DNA of 6,033 nucleotides from Acetobacter sp. CAG:977 (GCA_000434295.1 HF994908.1:14920-20952), one strand, 5' to 3'. Counted from the first letter of the stretch, positions 1-5,860 are shown. The notes: generated by a model from the letters alone, not told the origin. Translations and numbers: made by a program.

Positions 1-39
1 GCTGCTCAAGAAGCCGCTGCTGCTCCTGCGGAAGGTTGA
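1..39 (+). CDS. rpsP: 30S ribosomal protein S16, C-terminal end (partial)
   Basis: Only the last 12 codons and the TGA stop are in the window; they read AAQEAAAAPAEG. An Ala/Glu/Pro-rich low-complexity tail is common at the C-terminus of alphaproteobacterial S16, which binds 16S rRNA during early 30S assembly. The assignment rests mainly on context. The rpsP-rimM-trmD-rplS order is a conserved bacterial operon, and this frame stops 30 nt before rimM. The conserved S16 body lies upstream of the window, so the tail alone would not identify the protein. Confidence 0.75.
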   Translation, partial: AAQEAAAAPAEG

Positions 40-56
40 TTCCTTAAAGACTGAAC

Positions 57-60
57 GAGG
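57..60 (+). promoter_or_regulatory. Ribosome binding site of rimM
   Basis: GAGG lies 9 nt before the ATG at 70, inside the 30-nt spacer after the rpsP stop. The spacer has no terminator-like hairpin, which fits co-transcription of rpsP and rimM. Confidence 0.6.
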
Positions 61-69
61 CTGAAGACA

Positions 70-654
70 ATGACGGTTGCATCGGAACACGAAAACGTTT
101 GTGTCGGAGTTATTACTTCGGTTCACGGCGTGCGCGGCAACGTCAAAGTCAAAAGCTATACGGCAAATGCCGAAGACTTTGCGTCATACGGCGAATTAAG
201 GGACGCTTCGGGGAAACATTGCCTGAACGTTGAAATCACGGGTCGGATCAAGGATCAGTTTCTTGTGAAGGTCAAAGGCGTCAACGACAGGAATGCGGCC
301 GAAGCTCTGCGCGGGATGAAGCTGTTTGTTTCACGATCCCGCCTGCCCGAAACGGCTGCCGGCGAATTTTACTATGCCGATTTGATCGGCATGGTCGCGA
401 AAACGCCCGACGGCAAAGTTTTGGGAACCGTCAAGGCGATTTATAATTTCGGGGCAGGGGACATGCTAGAAATCGAAAAGCCCGATTCCGATACGGAATT
501 TGTCGGCTTTACGGATCGAACGGTTCCTTGCGTTGATTTGCAGAAACGCGAATTGACGGTTGACATGCCCGACATGGTCGAAGCAGATGCCGAAGACGAA
601 GGCGCCGTTTCCGATGATCGGAACGCGCTCCGAAAGACAAAGGCTGCAAAATGA
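70..654 (+). CDS. rimM: 16S rRNA processing protein RimM
   Basis: RimM is a cytoplasmic assembly factor. It binds ribosomal protein S19 in the 30S head and is needed for efficient 16S rRNA maturation. The 194-residue protein has the two expected domains. The N-terminal RimM domain covers about residues 9-94, with the signature VGVITSVHGVRGNVKV and later KVKGVNDRNAAEALRG. A linker reading GEFYYADLIG leads into the PRC-barrel domain at about 97-168, with NFGAGDMLEI and VPCVDL. Past the barrel is a tail of about 25 residues, first acidic (EADAEDEG) and then basic (LRKTKAAK). This makes the protein slightly longer than the usual 165-185 residues. The ATG at 70 has a GAGG Shine-Dalgarno. The stop overlaps the trmD start in an ATGA junction, which suggests translational coupling. 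Confidence 0.96.
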   Translation: MTVASEHENVCVGVITSVHGVRGNVKVKSYTANAEDFASYGELRDASGKHCLNVEITGRIKDQFLVKVKGVNDRNAAEALRGMKLFVSRSRLPETAAGEFYYADLIGMVAKTPDGKVLGTVKAIYNFGAGDMLEIEKPDSDTEFVGFTDRTVPCVDLQKRELTVDMPDMVEADAEDEGAVSDDRNALRKTKAAK

Positions 655-1391
655 GGTCGGAAGCTCCTTATTTTACGGCGAACATACTGACTTTGTTTCC
701 CGAGATGTTTCCCGGTTTTTTGGGAATGTCGCTTGCGGGAAGGGCTCTGGACGAAGGGCTGTGGCGGATGAACGTAACGAACATTCGCGATTTTGCCCAA
801 GACAGGCACAGGACGGTGGATGACACGCCGTTCGGCGGCGGAGCCGGTATGGTGATGCGCCCCGATGTATTGGGCAGGGCGGTTGACGCCGTGTACAAAG
901 AAGGGACACGATTGATTTACTTGTCGCCGCGCGGCAAAACGATGACGCAAAAGACGGCGGAAGAACTGGCTTTATCAGGAGAGGCGACTTTTCTGTGCGG
1001 CCGTTTTGAAGGGGTGGATCAACGGGTTTTGGACGCATATCCGTTTGAAGAAGTCAGCTTGGGTGACTTTGTTCTTTCGGGAGGAGAACCCGCGCTTTTG
1101 GCGATATTGGACGCCGTCGTGCGTTTGTTGCCGGGAGTGATGGGATGCAAGGAATCACTGGACGAGGAAAGTTTCAGCAAAGGTTTGCTGGAATATCCCC
1201 AATACACGCGACCCCAGTATTGGAACGGTCGCGAGGTTCCCGAAGTTTTGGTTTCGGGACACCATGAGCGGGTCGCCCGTTGGCGGCAGGCTCAATCTGA
1301 AGAGTTAACAAAAACGCGGCGCCCCGATTTGTGGAACGCTTATCTGGAAGCCGCAAACAAGCGAGAGGAAAAAACTCATGAATTTGATTGA
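651..1391 (+). CDS. trmD: tRNA (guanine-N1-)-methyltransferase TrmD
   Basis: TrmD transfers a methyl group from S-adenosylmethionine to N1 of G37 in tRNAs with G at position 36. This prevents +1 frameshifting, and the enzyme is usually essential. The 246-residue protein carries the SPOUT trefoil-knot signatures: DRHRTVDDTPFGGGAGMVM (51-69), YLSPRG (90-95), CGRFEGVDQRV (116-126), SLGDFVLSGGE (136-146), and the C-terminal-domain linker GLLEYPQYTRP (178-188). By alignment from memory with E. coli TrmD, R158 matches catalytic R154. The residue at the catalytic Asp169 position is Glu173 (DEESF), a conservative change. The start overlaps the rimM stop by 4 nt and has only a weak AAAGG upstream, so reinitiation is likely. 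The last 14 nt overlap rplS. Confidence 0.97.
   Translation: MRSEAPYFTANILTLFPEMFPGFLGMSLAGRALDEGLWRMNVTNIRDFAQDRHRTVDDTPFGGGAGMVMRPDVLGRAVDAVYKEGTRLIYLSPRGKTMTQKTAEELALSGEATFLCGRFEGVDQRVLDAYPFEEVSLGDFVLSGGEPALLAILDAVVRLLPGVMGCKESLDEESFSKGLLEYPQYTRPQYWNGREVPEVLVSGHHERVARWRQAQSEELTKTRRPDLWNAYLEAANKREEKTHEFD
1364..1369 (+). promoter_or_regulatory. Ribosome binding site of rplS, inside trmD
   Basis: AGAGGA lies within the last trmD codons, with the AGGA core 8 nt before the rplS ATG at 1378. It fixes the rplS start even though it overlaps trmD by 14 nt. Confidence 0.7.
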
Positions 1392-1746
1392 TACGCTCGA
1401 AAAAGAGCAGATGGAAAAATTGGCGGCGAAAGGCGATTTTCCCGAATTCAAAGCCGGCGACACCCTGCGTGTCCATGCAAAAGTCATTGAAGGCGATCGC
1501 GAACGCATCCAAGTCTATGAAGGCGTTTGCATTGCCCGTAAGAACGACGGATTGAATTCCACGTTCACGGTTCGCAAAATTTCTTTCGGCGAAGGCGTAG
1601 AACGCGTATTCCCCGTTTATTCTCCGAACGTCGCGAAAGTCGAAGTTACCCGCCGCGGTAAAGTTCGTCGTGCGAAGTTGTATTACCTCCGCAACTTGCG
1701 CGGCAAAGCCGCCCGTATTTCCGAAATCGCCGATACGGCGAAATAA
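1378..1746 (+). CDS. rplS: 50S ribosomal protein L19 (bL19)
   Basis: L19 is a 50S protein at the 30S-50S interface that contributes to an intersubunit bridge. The 122-residue length is normal for the family. Recognisable segments are FPEFKAGDTLRVHAKVIEGD (residues 21-40), RIQVYEGVCIARKNDGLNST (about 43-62), TVRKISFGEGVERVFPVYSP (about 64-83), and the C-terminal RRGKVRRAKLYYLRNLRGKA (about 92-111). The FTVRKIS-GEGVERVFP stretch is highly diagnostic. The ATG has a good Shine-Dalgarno within trmD. Codons are strongly biased (Gly mostly GGC, Arg CGC/CGT), as expected for a highly expressed ribosomal protein. It is the last gene of the operon, followed at once by a terminator hairpin. Confidence 0.98.
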   Translation: MNLIDTLEKEQMEKLAAKGDFPEFKAGDTLRVHAKVIEGDRERIQVYEGVCIARKNDGLNSTFTVRKISFGEGVERVFPVYSPNVAKVEVTRRGKVRRAKLYYLRNLRGKAARISEIADTAK

Positions 1747-1749
1747 TTC

Positions 1750-1792
1750 GGGGCGGACAGCCTCTTGCTCGGAAAAGCCGCCCTTTCTTTTT
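1750..1792 (+). terminator. Rho-independent terminator after rplS
   Basis: GGGCGG (1751-1756) pairs with CCGCCC (1778-1783), followed directly by TTTCTTTTT (1784-1792). The loop is long, 21 nt, with at most a weak inner CC/GG pairing, so termination may be incomplete. The 3' arm GCCGCCC (1777-1783) can pair instead with GGGCGGC at 1797-1803. Position right after the rplS stop supports a terminator. Confidence 0.65.
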
Positions 1793-1796
1793 GAAG

Positions 1797-1895
1797 GGGC
1801 GGCCGTCCGAGGCAGTTGGTTTGGGGTTTTTTATTTCCTCGATGCCGAAAACGGCAGTCGGGGTTTTGCTGTATATATTTTTTCAGGAGTTTGGG
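1797..1895 (+). promoter_or_regulatory. asd leader region with hairpin
   Basis: A stem-loop at 1840-1860 has arms CGATGCCG and CGGCAGTCG around an AAAA loop, eight pairs with one bulged G. It ends 24 nt before the asd Shine-Dalgarno and is followed by GGGGTTTT, so it could be a weak second terminator or a leader structure. I see no convincing -35/-10 pair. TATATT at 1874-1879 is too close to the ribosome binding site and lacks a good -35. asd may therefore depend on read-through from rplS or on a promoter I cannot recognise. No known riboswitch fits in this length. Confidence 0.35.
1885..1889 (+). promoter_or_regulatory. Ribosome binding site deciding the asd start
   Basis: AGGAG sits 6 nt before the ATG at 1896. 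It favours this start over the in-frame TTG at 1791, which would add 35 residues encoded partly by the terminator's T-tract. Confidence 0.85.
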
Positions 1896-2918
1896 ATGGT
1901 TAAGGTAGCTGTCGTTGGTGCAACGGGGAACGTCGGTCGCGAAATGCTGCAAACGTTGGCTCAACGGGAATTTCCCGCAGACGAAGTCTTTGCGCTGGCG
2001 TCGTCGAAATCGGTCGGTAAAGAAGTTTCCTACGGCGAAGACGACGTTTTAAAAGTACGCGATTTGGCAACGTTCGATTTTAAAGGCGTTGATATCGCTT
2101 TGATGTCCGCGGGCGGATCCGTTTCGGAAAAGTACGCTCCCAAAATGGCGGCGGCCGGTTGCGTCGTTATCGATAATTCGTCCCAATGGCGCATGGATCC
2201 CGACGTTCCGTTGGTCGTTCCCGAAGTCAATCCCGAAGCCATCGCCGATTATAAAAAGAAAAACATTATCGCCAATCCAAACTGCTCCACCATTCAAATG
2301 GTCGTTCCTTTGGCGGCGTTGCACAAAGCATTCAAGGTCAAGCGCGTTGTCGTAACGACGTATCAGTCCGTTTCCGGTGCCGGCAAAGAAGCCATGGACG
2401 AATTGTTTGATCAGACACGCGGCATTTATATGAACCAGCCGATTTACGAAACGCAGAAAAAGTTCCCCAAGCAGATTGCGTTTAACGTCATTCCGCAAAT
2501 TGACGTCTTTATGGATGACGGATCGACCAAAGAAGAATGGAAAATGATGGTCGAAACGAAAAAGATTCTTGATCCGAAAATCAAAGTGCACGCCAACTGT
2601 GCCCGTGTCCCGGTTTTTATAGGACATGCGGAATACGTCAACATTGAAACGGAAAAGGAAATTTCCGACGAAGCGGCGACGAAAGTTTTAAAACACACGA
2701 AAGGCGTTGAAGTTATCGATTTGCGCGAACCGGACGGCTATCCGACCCAAGCGGAAATCGCGGGCGAAGACGATGTTTTTGTTTCCCGCATCCGTCAGGA
2801 TTTTTCGGTCGAGAACGGTCTGAGCTTCTGGTGCGTCGCGGACAACCTGCGCAAAGGTGCCGCTTTGAACGCCGTCCAGATTGCCGAAGTCCTGCTCAGG
2901 GATTATTTGAAAAAGTAA
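1896..2918 (+). CDS. asd: Aspartate-semialdehyde dehydrogenase
   Basis: Asd reduces L-aspartyl-4-phosphate with NADPH to L-aspartate 4-semialdehyde in the cytoplasm. This is the branch point to lysine/diaminopimelate, threonine and methionine. The 340-residue protein starts with the NADP-binding Rossmann motif VAVVGATGNVGREML (4-18). It continues with SAGGSVSEKY (71-80), VIDNSSQWRM (91-100) and VVPEVN (107-112). The active-site stretch is NPNCSTIQM with nucleophile Cys130. By comparison with E. coli Asd, Gln157 (TTYQSVSGAG), Arg237 and His244 (RVPVFIGHAEYV) match the substrate-binding Gln, Arg and general-base His. The C-terminus (VFVSRIRQD, WCVADNLRKGAALNAVQIAE) is typical. The length fits the shorter bacterial Asd branch rather than the ~367-residue gammaproteobacterial one. 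The gene stands alone between the rplS terminator and a two-way terminator. All key residues are present. Confidence 0.98.
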   Translation: MVKVAVVGATGNVGREMLQTLAQREFPADEVFALASSKSVGKEVSYGEDDVLKVRDLATFDFKGVDIALMSAGGSVSEKYAPKMAAAGCVVIDNSSQWRMDPDVPLVVPEVNPEAIADYKKKNIIANPNCSTIQMVVPLAALHKAFKVKRVVVTTYQSVSGAGKEAMDELFDQTRGIYMNQPIYETQKKFPKQIAFNVIPQIDVFMDDGSTKEEWKMMVETKKILDPKIKVHANCARVPVFIGHAEYVNIETEKEISDEAATKVLKHTKGVEVIDLREPDGYPTQAEIAGEDDVFVSRIRQDFSVENGLSFWCVADNLRKGAALNAVQIAEVLLRDYLKK

Positions 2919-2930
2919 GAATCGGAATGC

Positions 2931-2971
2931 AAAAAAACAAAGGCGGAAGAGTTTTCTTCCGCCTTTTCTTT
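2931..2971. terminator. Bidirectional rho-independent terminator between asd and the M23 gene
   Basis: A perfect 12-bp stem (2939-2950 with 2955-2966, core AGGCGGAAGA/TCTTCCGCCT) closes a GTTT loop. On the plus strand it is followed by a T-rich tract ending at 2971. On the minus strand it is followed by the complement of the seven A's at 2931-2937, a run of T's. It lies 20 nt after the asd stop and 8 nt past the stop of the convergent M23 gene, so it can end both transcripts. Confidence 0.9.
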
Positions 2972-2978
2972 AGGATGT

Positions 2979-4664
2979 TCAGCCTTTGGGCTGTTTAACT
3001 CTTCTGGCAGCTGTTTTTTGTGAAGAACGACGTTTGGCAGAGCGAACCTTCTTTTTGGATTTTTTCGGCCCCTGATATGCCAATTTTCTGTCTTCGGGCA
3101 ACGGTTCGGCCTTGGCAATGGCGGTCGTGCTGCCGAGCAGGTCCGCGCGAATTTTATCACGGGCAGCGTAGAATCTGCGCAATTCCGTTCCGACCAACTT
3201 CTTTTGCGCCGTAATTTTCTGTGTCAGTGGATTGATTCTTTTGCCGTTTTTGTGCAATTCCCAATGCAGGTGAGGTCCCGTAGAACGCCCCGTATTTCCG
3301 ACATAACCGATGATATCGCCTGCTTTGACTTTGCGTCCGACTCGAACTTTATTGTGAATTTTGCTCATATGAGCATAAGCAGACGAGTATTCGGAGTTAT
3401 GTTTGATCTTTACATAGATGCCGTAAGAGCCCAGGCGTCCCGCTTTAACGACGGTGCCTTCGCCCGGAGCGCGGATGGGCGTGCCGATCGGGGCGCCGAA
3501 GTCTGCTCCCCAGTGCATGGTCGAATATCCGAGAATGGGATGTTTTCTCATCCCGAAGCGCGACGTTTGGCGCGGACGCTTTAACGGATGCATAATAAAG
3601 AGCTTGCGTGCAATTTTTCCCGTTTCGTCGTAATAATCGGAATGGTCGCCCGAATCCGTATATAAATAACGTTCCAGAACTTTTTTCCCCAATGTCAGCG
3701 ACGCATACATCAATTCGCCGTTTCCCGTCGGATTTCCTTCCATATTGTATTCTTTTTTAAAGACGGCGGTAAAGCTGTCTCCTTTTCTTAAATCGCGTTC
3801 GAAATCAACGGGACCGTCAAAAGCCCAAATCATTTGGTGGACAACGTTCGTGGGGACGCCCGCGTTTTGCGCGCTGAGAATAAAGGGACCTTCGATTTCG
3901 GATTCGGCATATTCCGTTTTTAATTCGACTTCGGGTTCTTTTAAGGAAGCTTCAAAGACTTCTTCGTCGCTTCGGGATGCAGTGTAGCGGAAATTTTTTC
4001 TGTCTTCAACGGTAACGGAGAACAAAACGTCTTCGCCGGCGTCGGACTTAACGGTGCCGATTTCGACTTTGTCGCCGACCTGAATGCGTTTAAGATCCAG
4101 AATTTCCTCTAAGGCCAGAGAAACGTGATAGATTTCCTGATTCGTCAAACCGCCTTTTTTAAGGACGGCAGCCAAGCTTTCGCGAGGTTTGACTTCAAAA
4201 GTTTCAATGTGGTCGGGAGCAACTTCCGCGACTTCGGGTTCGCTGTCATTTTGATTTTCCGCCGTTTGCAACAAGCTTTCGTCCTGAAGAGGAATCTGAT
4301 CGACTTCGGCAATGGGAGTCAGGGTTTGTTCTTCGGCGGCGCGTTCCTGAATCAGACGGGTCGTTTCGGTTTCTTTAAGAGCAAGCGAATCCATATAAGA
4401 CGTTACGGCAAGAACGCTTAAGGCGCCGATGACGCCGCCGGACAGGAAAGCCTGAATTGTTTTTGTATTTTTCTTTGATTTCGCGCTTTTTTTCGAGGAA
4501 GATTTTTTTGCCCCTTCGGAAAAATCAAAGTCGTCTTCAGCCAGATCAGCGGCGTTTTGCCCGATTTGATCCCAAAGTTTCAAGGTTAAATCGCTGATAC
4601 GTTCAAGGCAGGAACGCTGATTTTCTTTTTTTTCATTGGATTGATTTTCGTTGAGCGTATTCAT
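2979..4664 (-). CDS. Membrane-anchored M23 family murein DD-endopeptidase
   Basis: This is probably a zinc endopeptidase that cuts peptide cross-links in peptidoglycan, of the MepM/ShyA type. With the ATG at 4664 the protein has 561 residues. In order they are a charged cytoplasmic segment (1-69), one membrane helix (about 70-90, FLSGGVIGALSVLAV), a polar linker, an OapA/LysM-like domain (about 153-203, FEVKPRESLAAVLKKGGL...QVGDKVEI), and a domain resembling the Csd3/MepM second N-terminal domain (about 260-336). The M23 domain follows (about 359-482), then a strongly basic tail of about 80 residues. Zinc and catalytic residues are visible: HWGAD (H384, D388), AYAHMS (H432) and HLHWEL (H465, H467). 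The ATG has AAAGG 8 nt upstream; a TTG at 4682 lacks one. The gene follows rlmB by 60 nt with no clear terminator, so an operon is likely. The exact cleavage specificity cannot be read from sequence. Confidence 0.93.
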   Translation of the reverse strand: MNTLNENQSNEKKENQRSCLERISDLTLKLWDQIGQNAADLAEDDFDFSEGAKKSSSKKSAKSKKNTKTIQAFLSGGVIGALSVLAVTSYMDSLALKETETTRLIQERAAEEQTLTPIAEVDQIPLQDESLLQTAENQNDSEPEVAEVAPDHIETFEVKPRESLAAVLKKGGLTNQEIYHVSLALEEILDLKRIQVGDKVEIGTVKSDAGEDVLFSVTVEDRKNFRYTASRSDEEVFEASLKEPEVELKTEYAESEIEGPFILSAQNAGVPTNVVHQMIWAFDGPVDFERDLRKGDSFTAVFKKEYNMEGNPTGNGELMYASLTLGKKVLERYLYTDSGDHSDYYDETGKIARKLFIMHPLKRPRQTSRFGMRKHPILGYSTMHWGADFGAPIGTPIRAPGEGTVVKAGRLGSYGIYVKIKHNSEYSSAYAHMSKIHNKVRVGRKVKAGDIIGYVGNTGRSTGPHLHWELHKNGKRINPLTQKITAQKKLVGTELRRFYAARDKIRADLLGSTTAIAKAEPLPEDRKLAYQGPKKSKKKVRSAKRRSSQKTAARRVKQPKG

Positions 4665-4724
4665 CCGAAGGACCTTTGACAATCTAATGGGATACCGGAC
4701 ACGGTAGCGCGGAAACCCTAAAAG

Positions 4725-5543
4725 TTACTTAATATTTTTTCTTAAACTCATTTCATAAAGAGCGATGGCGGCGGCGTTTGAAACATTCAAGCTTTCGACG
4801 CGCTCCGATATCGGCAGTTTAACGGTGTAGTCGCAATTTTCGGCAGTCAGCCGCCTCAACCCGAATCCTTCCGAGCCCATGACCAAAGCGATTTTATCGG
4901 GCAAAGAGGTTTCTCTTAGGGTGGAAGGGGCTCTGCCGTCCAAACCGACGCACCAAAAACCGAGCTCTTTTAATGTTTTCATGGCACGTGTCAGGTTGGA
5001 AACGGCAATCAGCGGCACCAGCTCCAAAGCGCCAGAGGCTGATTTAGCCAAGGTTCCTGTCGCTTCGGGAGCGTTTCTGTCCGTCAAAATGACGGCGGAA
5101 GCGTCGAATGCTGCGGCAGAACGCAGAACGGCGCCGACATTATGGGGATCCGTCACTTGGTCAAGAATGACGACGACGGCTTTTTGGGGAAAGTCTATGT
5201 CTTCAATTCCAATATCCGGTAAAGCAGAAAAGAGAGCCGCGATTCCCTGATGGACGGCGCCTTTGGGCAAGATTCTGTCCAGATCGCTTCTGGCGACGGT
5301 TTCGAAGGCATCGGGCAACAGCTTTTCGTTATTAAGCTCTGCGGCGGTTTCTTTTGTCACCAGCAAACGTTTTAAGGAACGTGCGGGATTTTTCAAAGCC
5401 GCCGTAACGGGATGATAGCCGAAAAGCCAGTTTCCGCTTAAAGACGCAGAAACATTATTGTGTTTTTGCATATCGGACGACGCATCCGCGGCGCTTTTAT
5501 AAGAGCGGGGAGGCTGTCTGTATGAATTTTTTTGTTTAGGCAT
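4725..5543 (-). CDS. rlmB: TrmH/SpoU family 23S rRNA (guanosine-2'-O-)-methyltransferase RlmB
   Basis: The likely role is 2'-O-methylation of G2251 (E. coli numbering) in the 23S rRNA P-loop, using S-adenosylmethionine. With the ATG at 5543 the protein has 272 residues. Residues 1-36 are a polar, probably disordered extension. The substrate-binding domain (about 37-108) starts WLFGYHPVTAAL and contains the HQGIAAL stretch (98-104). The SPOUT knot domain has all three SpoU motifs: DPHNVGAVLRSAA (132-144, N135 and R141), LVMGSEGFGL (220-229, E225) and LPISERVESLNVSNAAAIAL (243-262). HQG and WLFGYHPV favour RlmB over TrmH or TrmL. The start is uncertain, because neither 5612 (295 residues, odd FFFF start), 5543 nor 5471 (248 residues, close to E. 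coli length) has a clear Shine-Dalgarno. The gene diverges from the tRNA-tuf unit. Confidence 0.9.
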   Translation of the reverse strand: MPKQKNSYRQPPRSYKSAADASSDMQKHNNVSASLSGNWLFGYHPVTAALKNPARSLKRLLVTKETAAELNNEKLLPDAFETVARSDLDRILPKGAVHQGIAALFSALPDIGIEDIDFPQKAVVVILDQVTDPHNVGAVLRSAAAFDASAVILTDRNAPEATGTLAKSASGALELVPLIAVSNLTRAMKTLKELGFWCVGLDGRAPSTLRETSLPDKIALVMGSEGFGLRRLTAENCDYTVKLPISERVESLNVSNAAAIALYEMSLRKNIK

Positions 5544-5629
5544 CAGCGCTGTGACCGGAAAATAAACAAACCCGGGAAAAGGTTTTATCACATTTATAAA
5601 AAAGAAAAACATTTATTTTCATTTTTATG

Positions 5630-5659
5630 TTGACAAGACGGCGTGAAATCTCCTATTTC
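5630..5659 (+). promoter_or_regulatory. Promoter for tRNA-Tyr, tRNA-Gly and probably tuf
   Basis: A consensus -35 box TTGACA (5630-5635) is followed by CTATTT at 5653-5658 (17-nt spacing) or TATTTC one base later. The predicted start is near 5665, about 25 nt before tRNA-Tyr. The -10 is weak against TATAAT but resembles the CTAT-type -10 seen at alphaproteobacterial rRNA/tRNA promoters. A 7-bp inverted repeat overlaps the spacer and start region. Confidence 0.6.
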
Positions 5660-5678
5660 TTCCGATACGCCGTTTTTT
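5638..5678. repeat. Inverted repeat with T-run overlapping the tRNA promoter
   Basis: ACGGCGT (5638-5644) and ACGCCGT (5667-5673) are perfect inverted arms 22 nt apart. The right arm runs into six T's (5673-5678). The left arm lies in the promoter spacer and the proposed -10 lies between the arms. It looks like a terminator on paper, but no known plus-strand transcript enters from upstream. An operator-like site or chance are the alternatives. Confidence 0.4.
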
Positions 5679-5688
5679 ACGGTCGGTC

Positions 5689-5774
5689 GGATGGGTGGCC
5701 GAGTGGTTAATGGCAGCAGACTGTAAATCTGCCGACGTGAGTCTACGCTAGTTCGAATCTAGCCCCATCCACCA
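5689..5774 (+). tRNA. tRNA-Tyr (anticodon GTA)
   Basis: The acceptor stem GGATGGG (5689-5695) pairs fully with CCCATCC (5764-5770), followed by discriminator A and an encoded CCA (5772-5774). The D-stem is GCC/GGC. The anticodon stem is GCAGA/TCTGC around loop CTGTAAA, with anticodon GTA at 5723-5725. A long variable arm between 5733 and 5746 marks it as class II, as expected for bacterial tRNA-Tyr. The T-arm is GCTAG-TTCGAAT-CTAGC. It is the first gene of a tRNA-Tyr/tRNA-Gly/tuf unit, only 4 nt (TTTT) before tRNA-Gly. Confidence 0.97.
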
Positions 5775-5778
5775 TTTT

Positions 5779-5852
5779 GCGGGTGTAGCTCAATGGTAGA
5801 GCAGAAGCTTCCCAAGCTTACGACGAGGGTTCGATTCCCTTCACCCGCTCCA
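5779..5852 (+). tRNA. tRNA-Gly (anticodon CCC)
   Basis: The acceptor GCGGGTG (5779-5785) pairs with CACCCGC (5842-5848), then discriminator T and an encoded CCA (5850-5852). The D-stem is GCTC/GAGC. The anticodon stem GAAGC (5804-5808) with GCTTA (5816-5820) has four pairs and a G-A mismatch at 27-43. The loop TTCCCAA (5809-5815) puts CCC at 34-36, reading GGG codons. The T-arm is GAGGG-TTCGATT-CCCTT with one G-T wobble. Standard numbering fits without gaps, so I read the anticodon as CCC. From memory, the tuf-linked tRNA-Gly in other proteobacteria is usually UCC. Confidence 0.93.
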
Positions 5853-5860
5853 ATAAAGTT

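Noticed and set aside
441..950. A 169-codon open frame on the minus strand across rimM and trmD
   Set aside because: Both plus-strand genes are clearly real, and this translation is low-complexity and rich in Arg/Ser with no family resemblance.
1791..1895. A 35-residue N-terminal extension of Asd from a TTG at 1791
   Set aside because: It would be encoded by the terminator T-tract and hairpin, has no ribosome binding site, and breaks the normal Rossmann start. The ATG at 1896 has AGGAG.
2049..2627. A 192-codon open frame on the minus strand within asd
   Set aside because: It lies wholly antisense to asd, whose product is certain, and its translation shows no recognisable motif. It is an effect of third-position bias.
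4665..4682. TTG start at 4682 for the M23 gene
   Set aside because: There is no Shine-Dalgarno before it. The ATG at 4664 has AAAGG at good spacing.
4693..4706. A small hairpin TACCG-GACA-CGGTA between rlmB and the M23 gene
   Set aside because: It has only five pairs and no following T-run in the minus direction, so it is not a convincing terminator.
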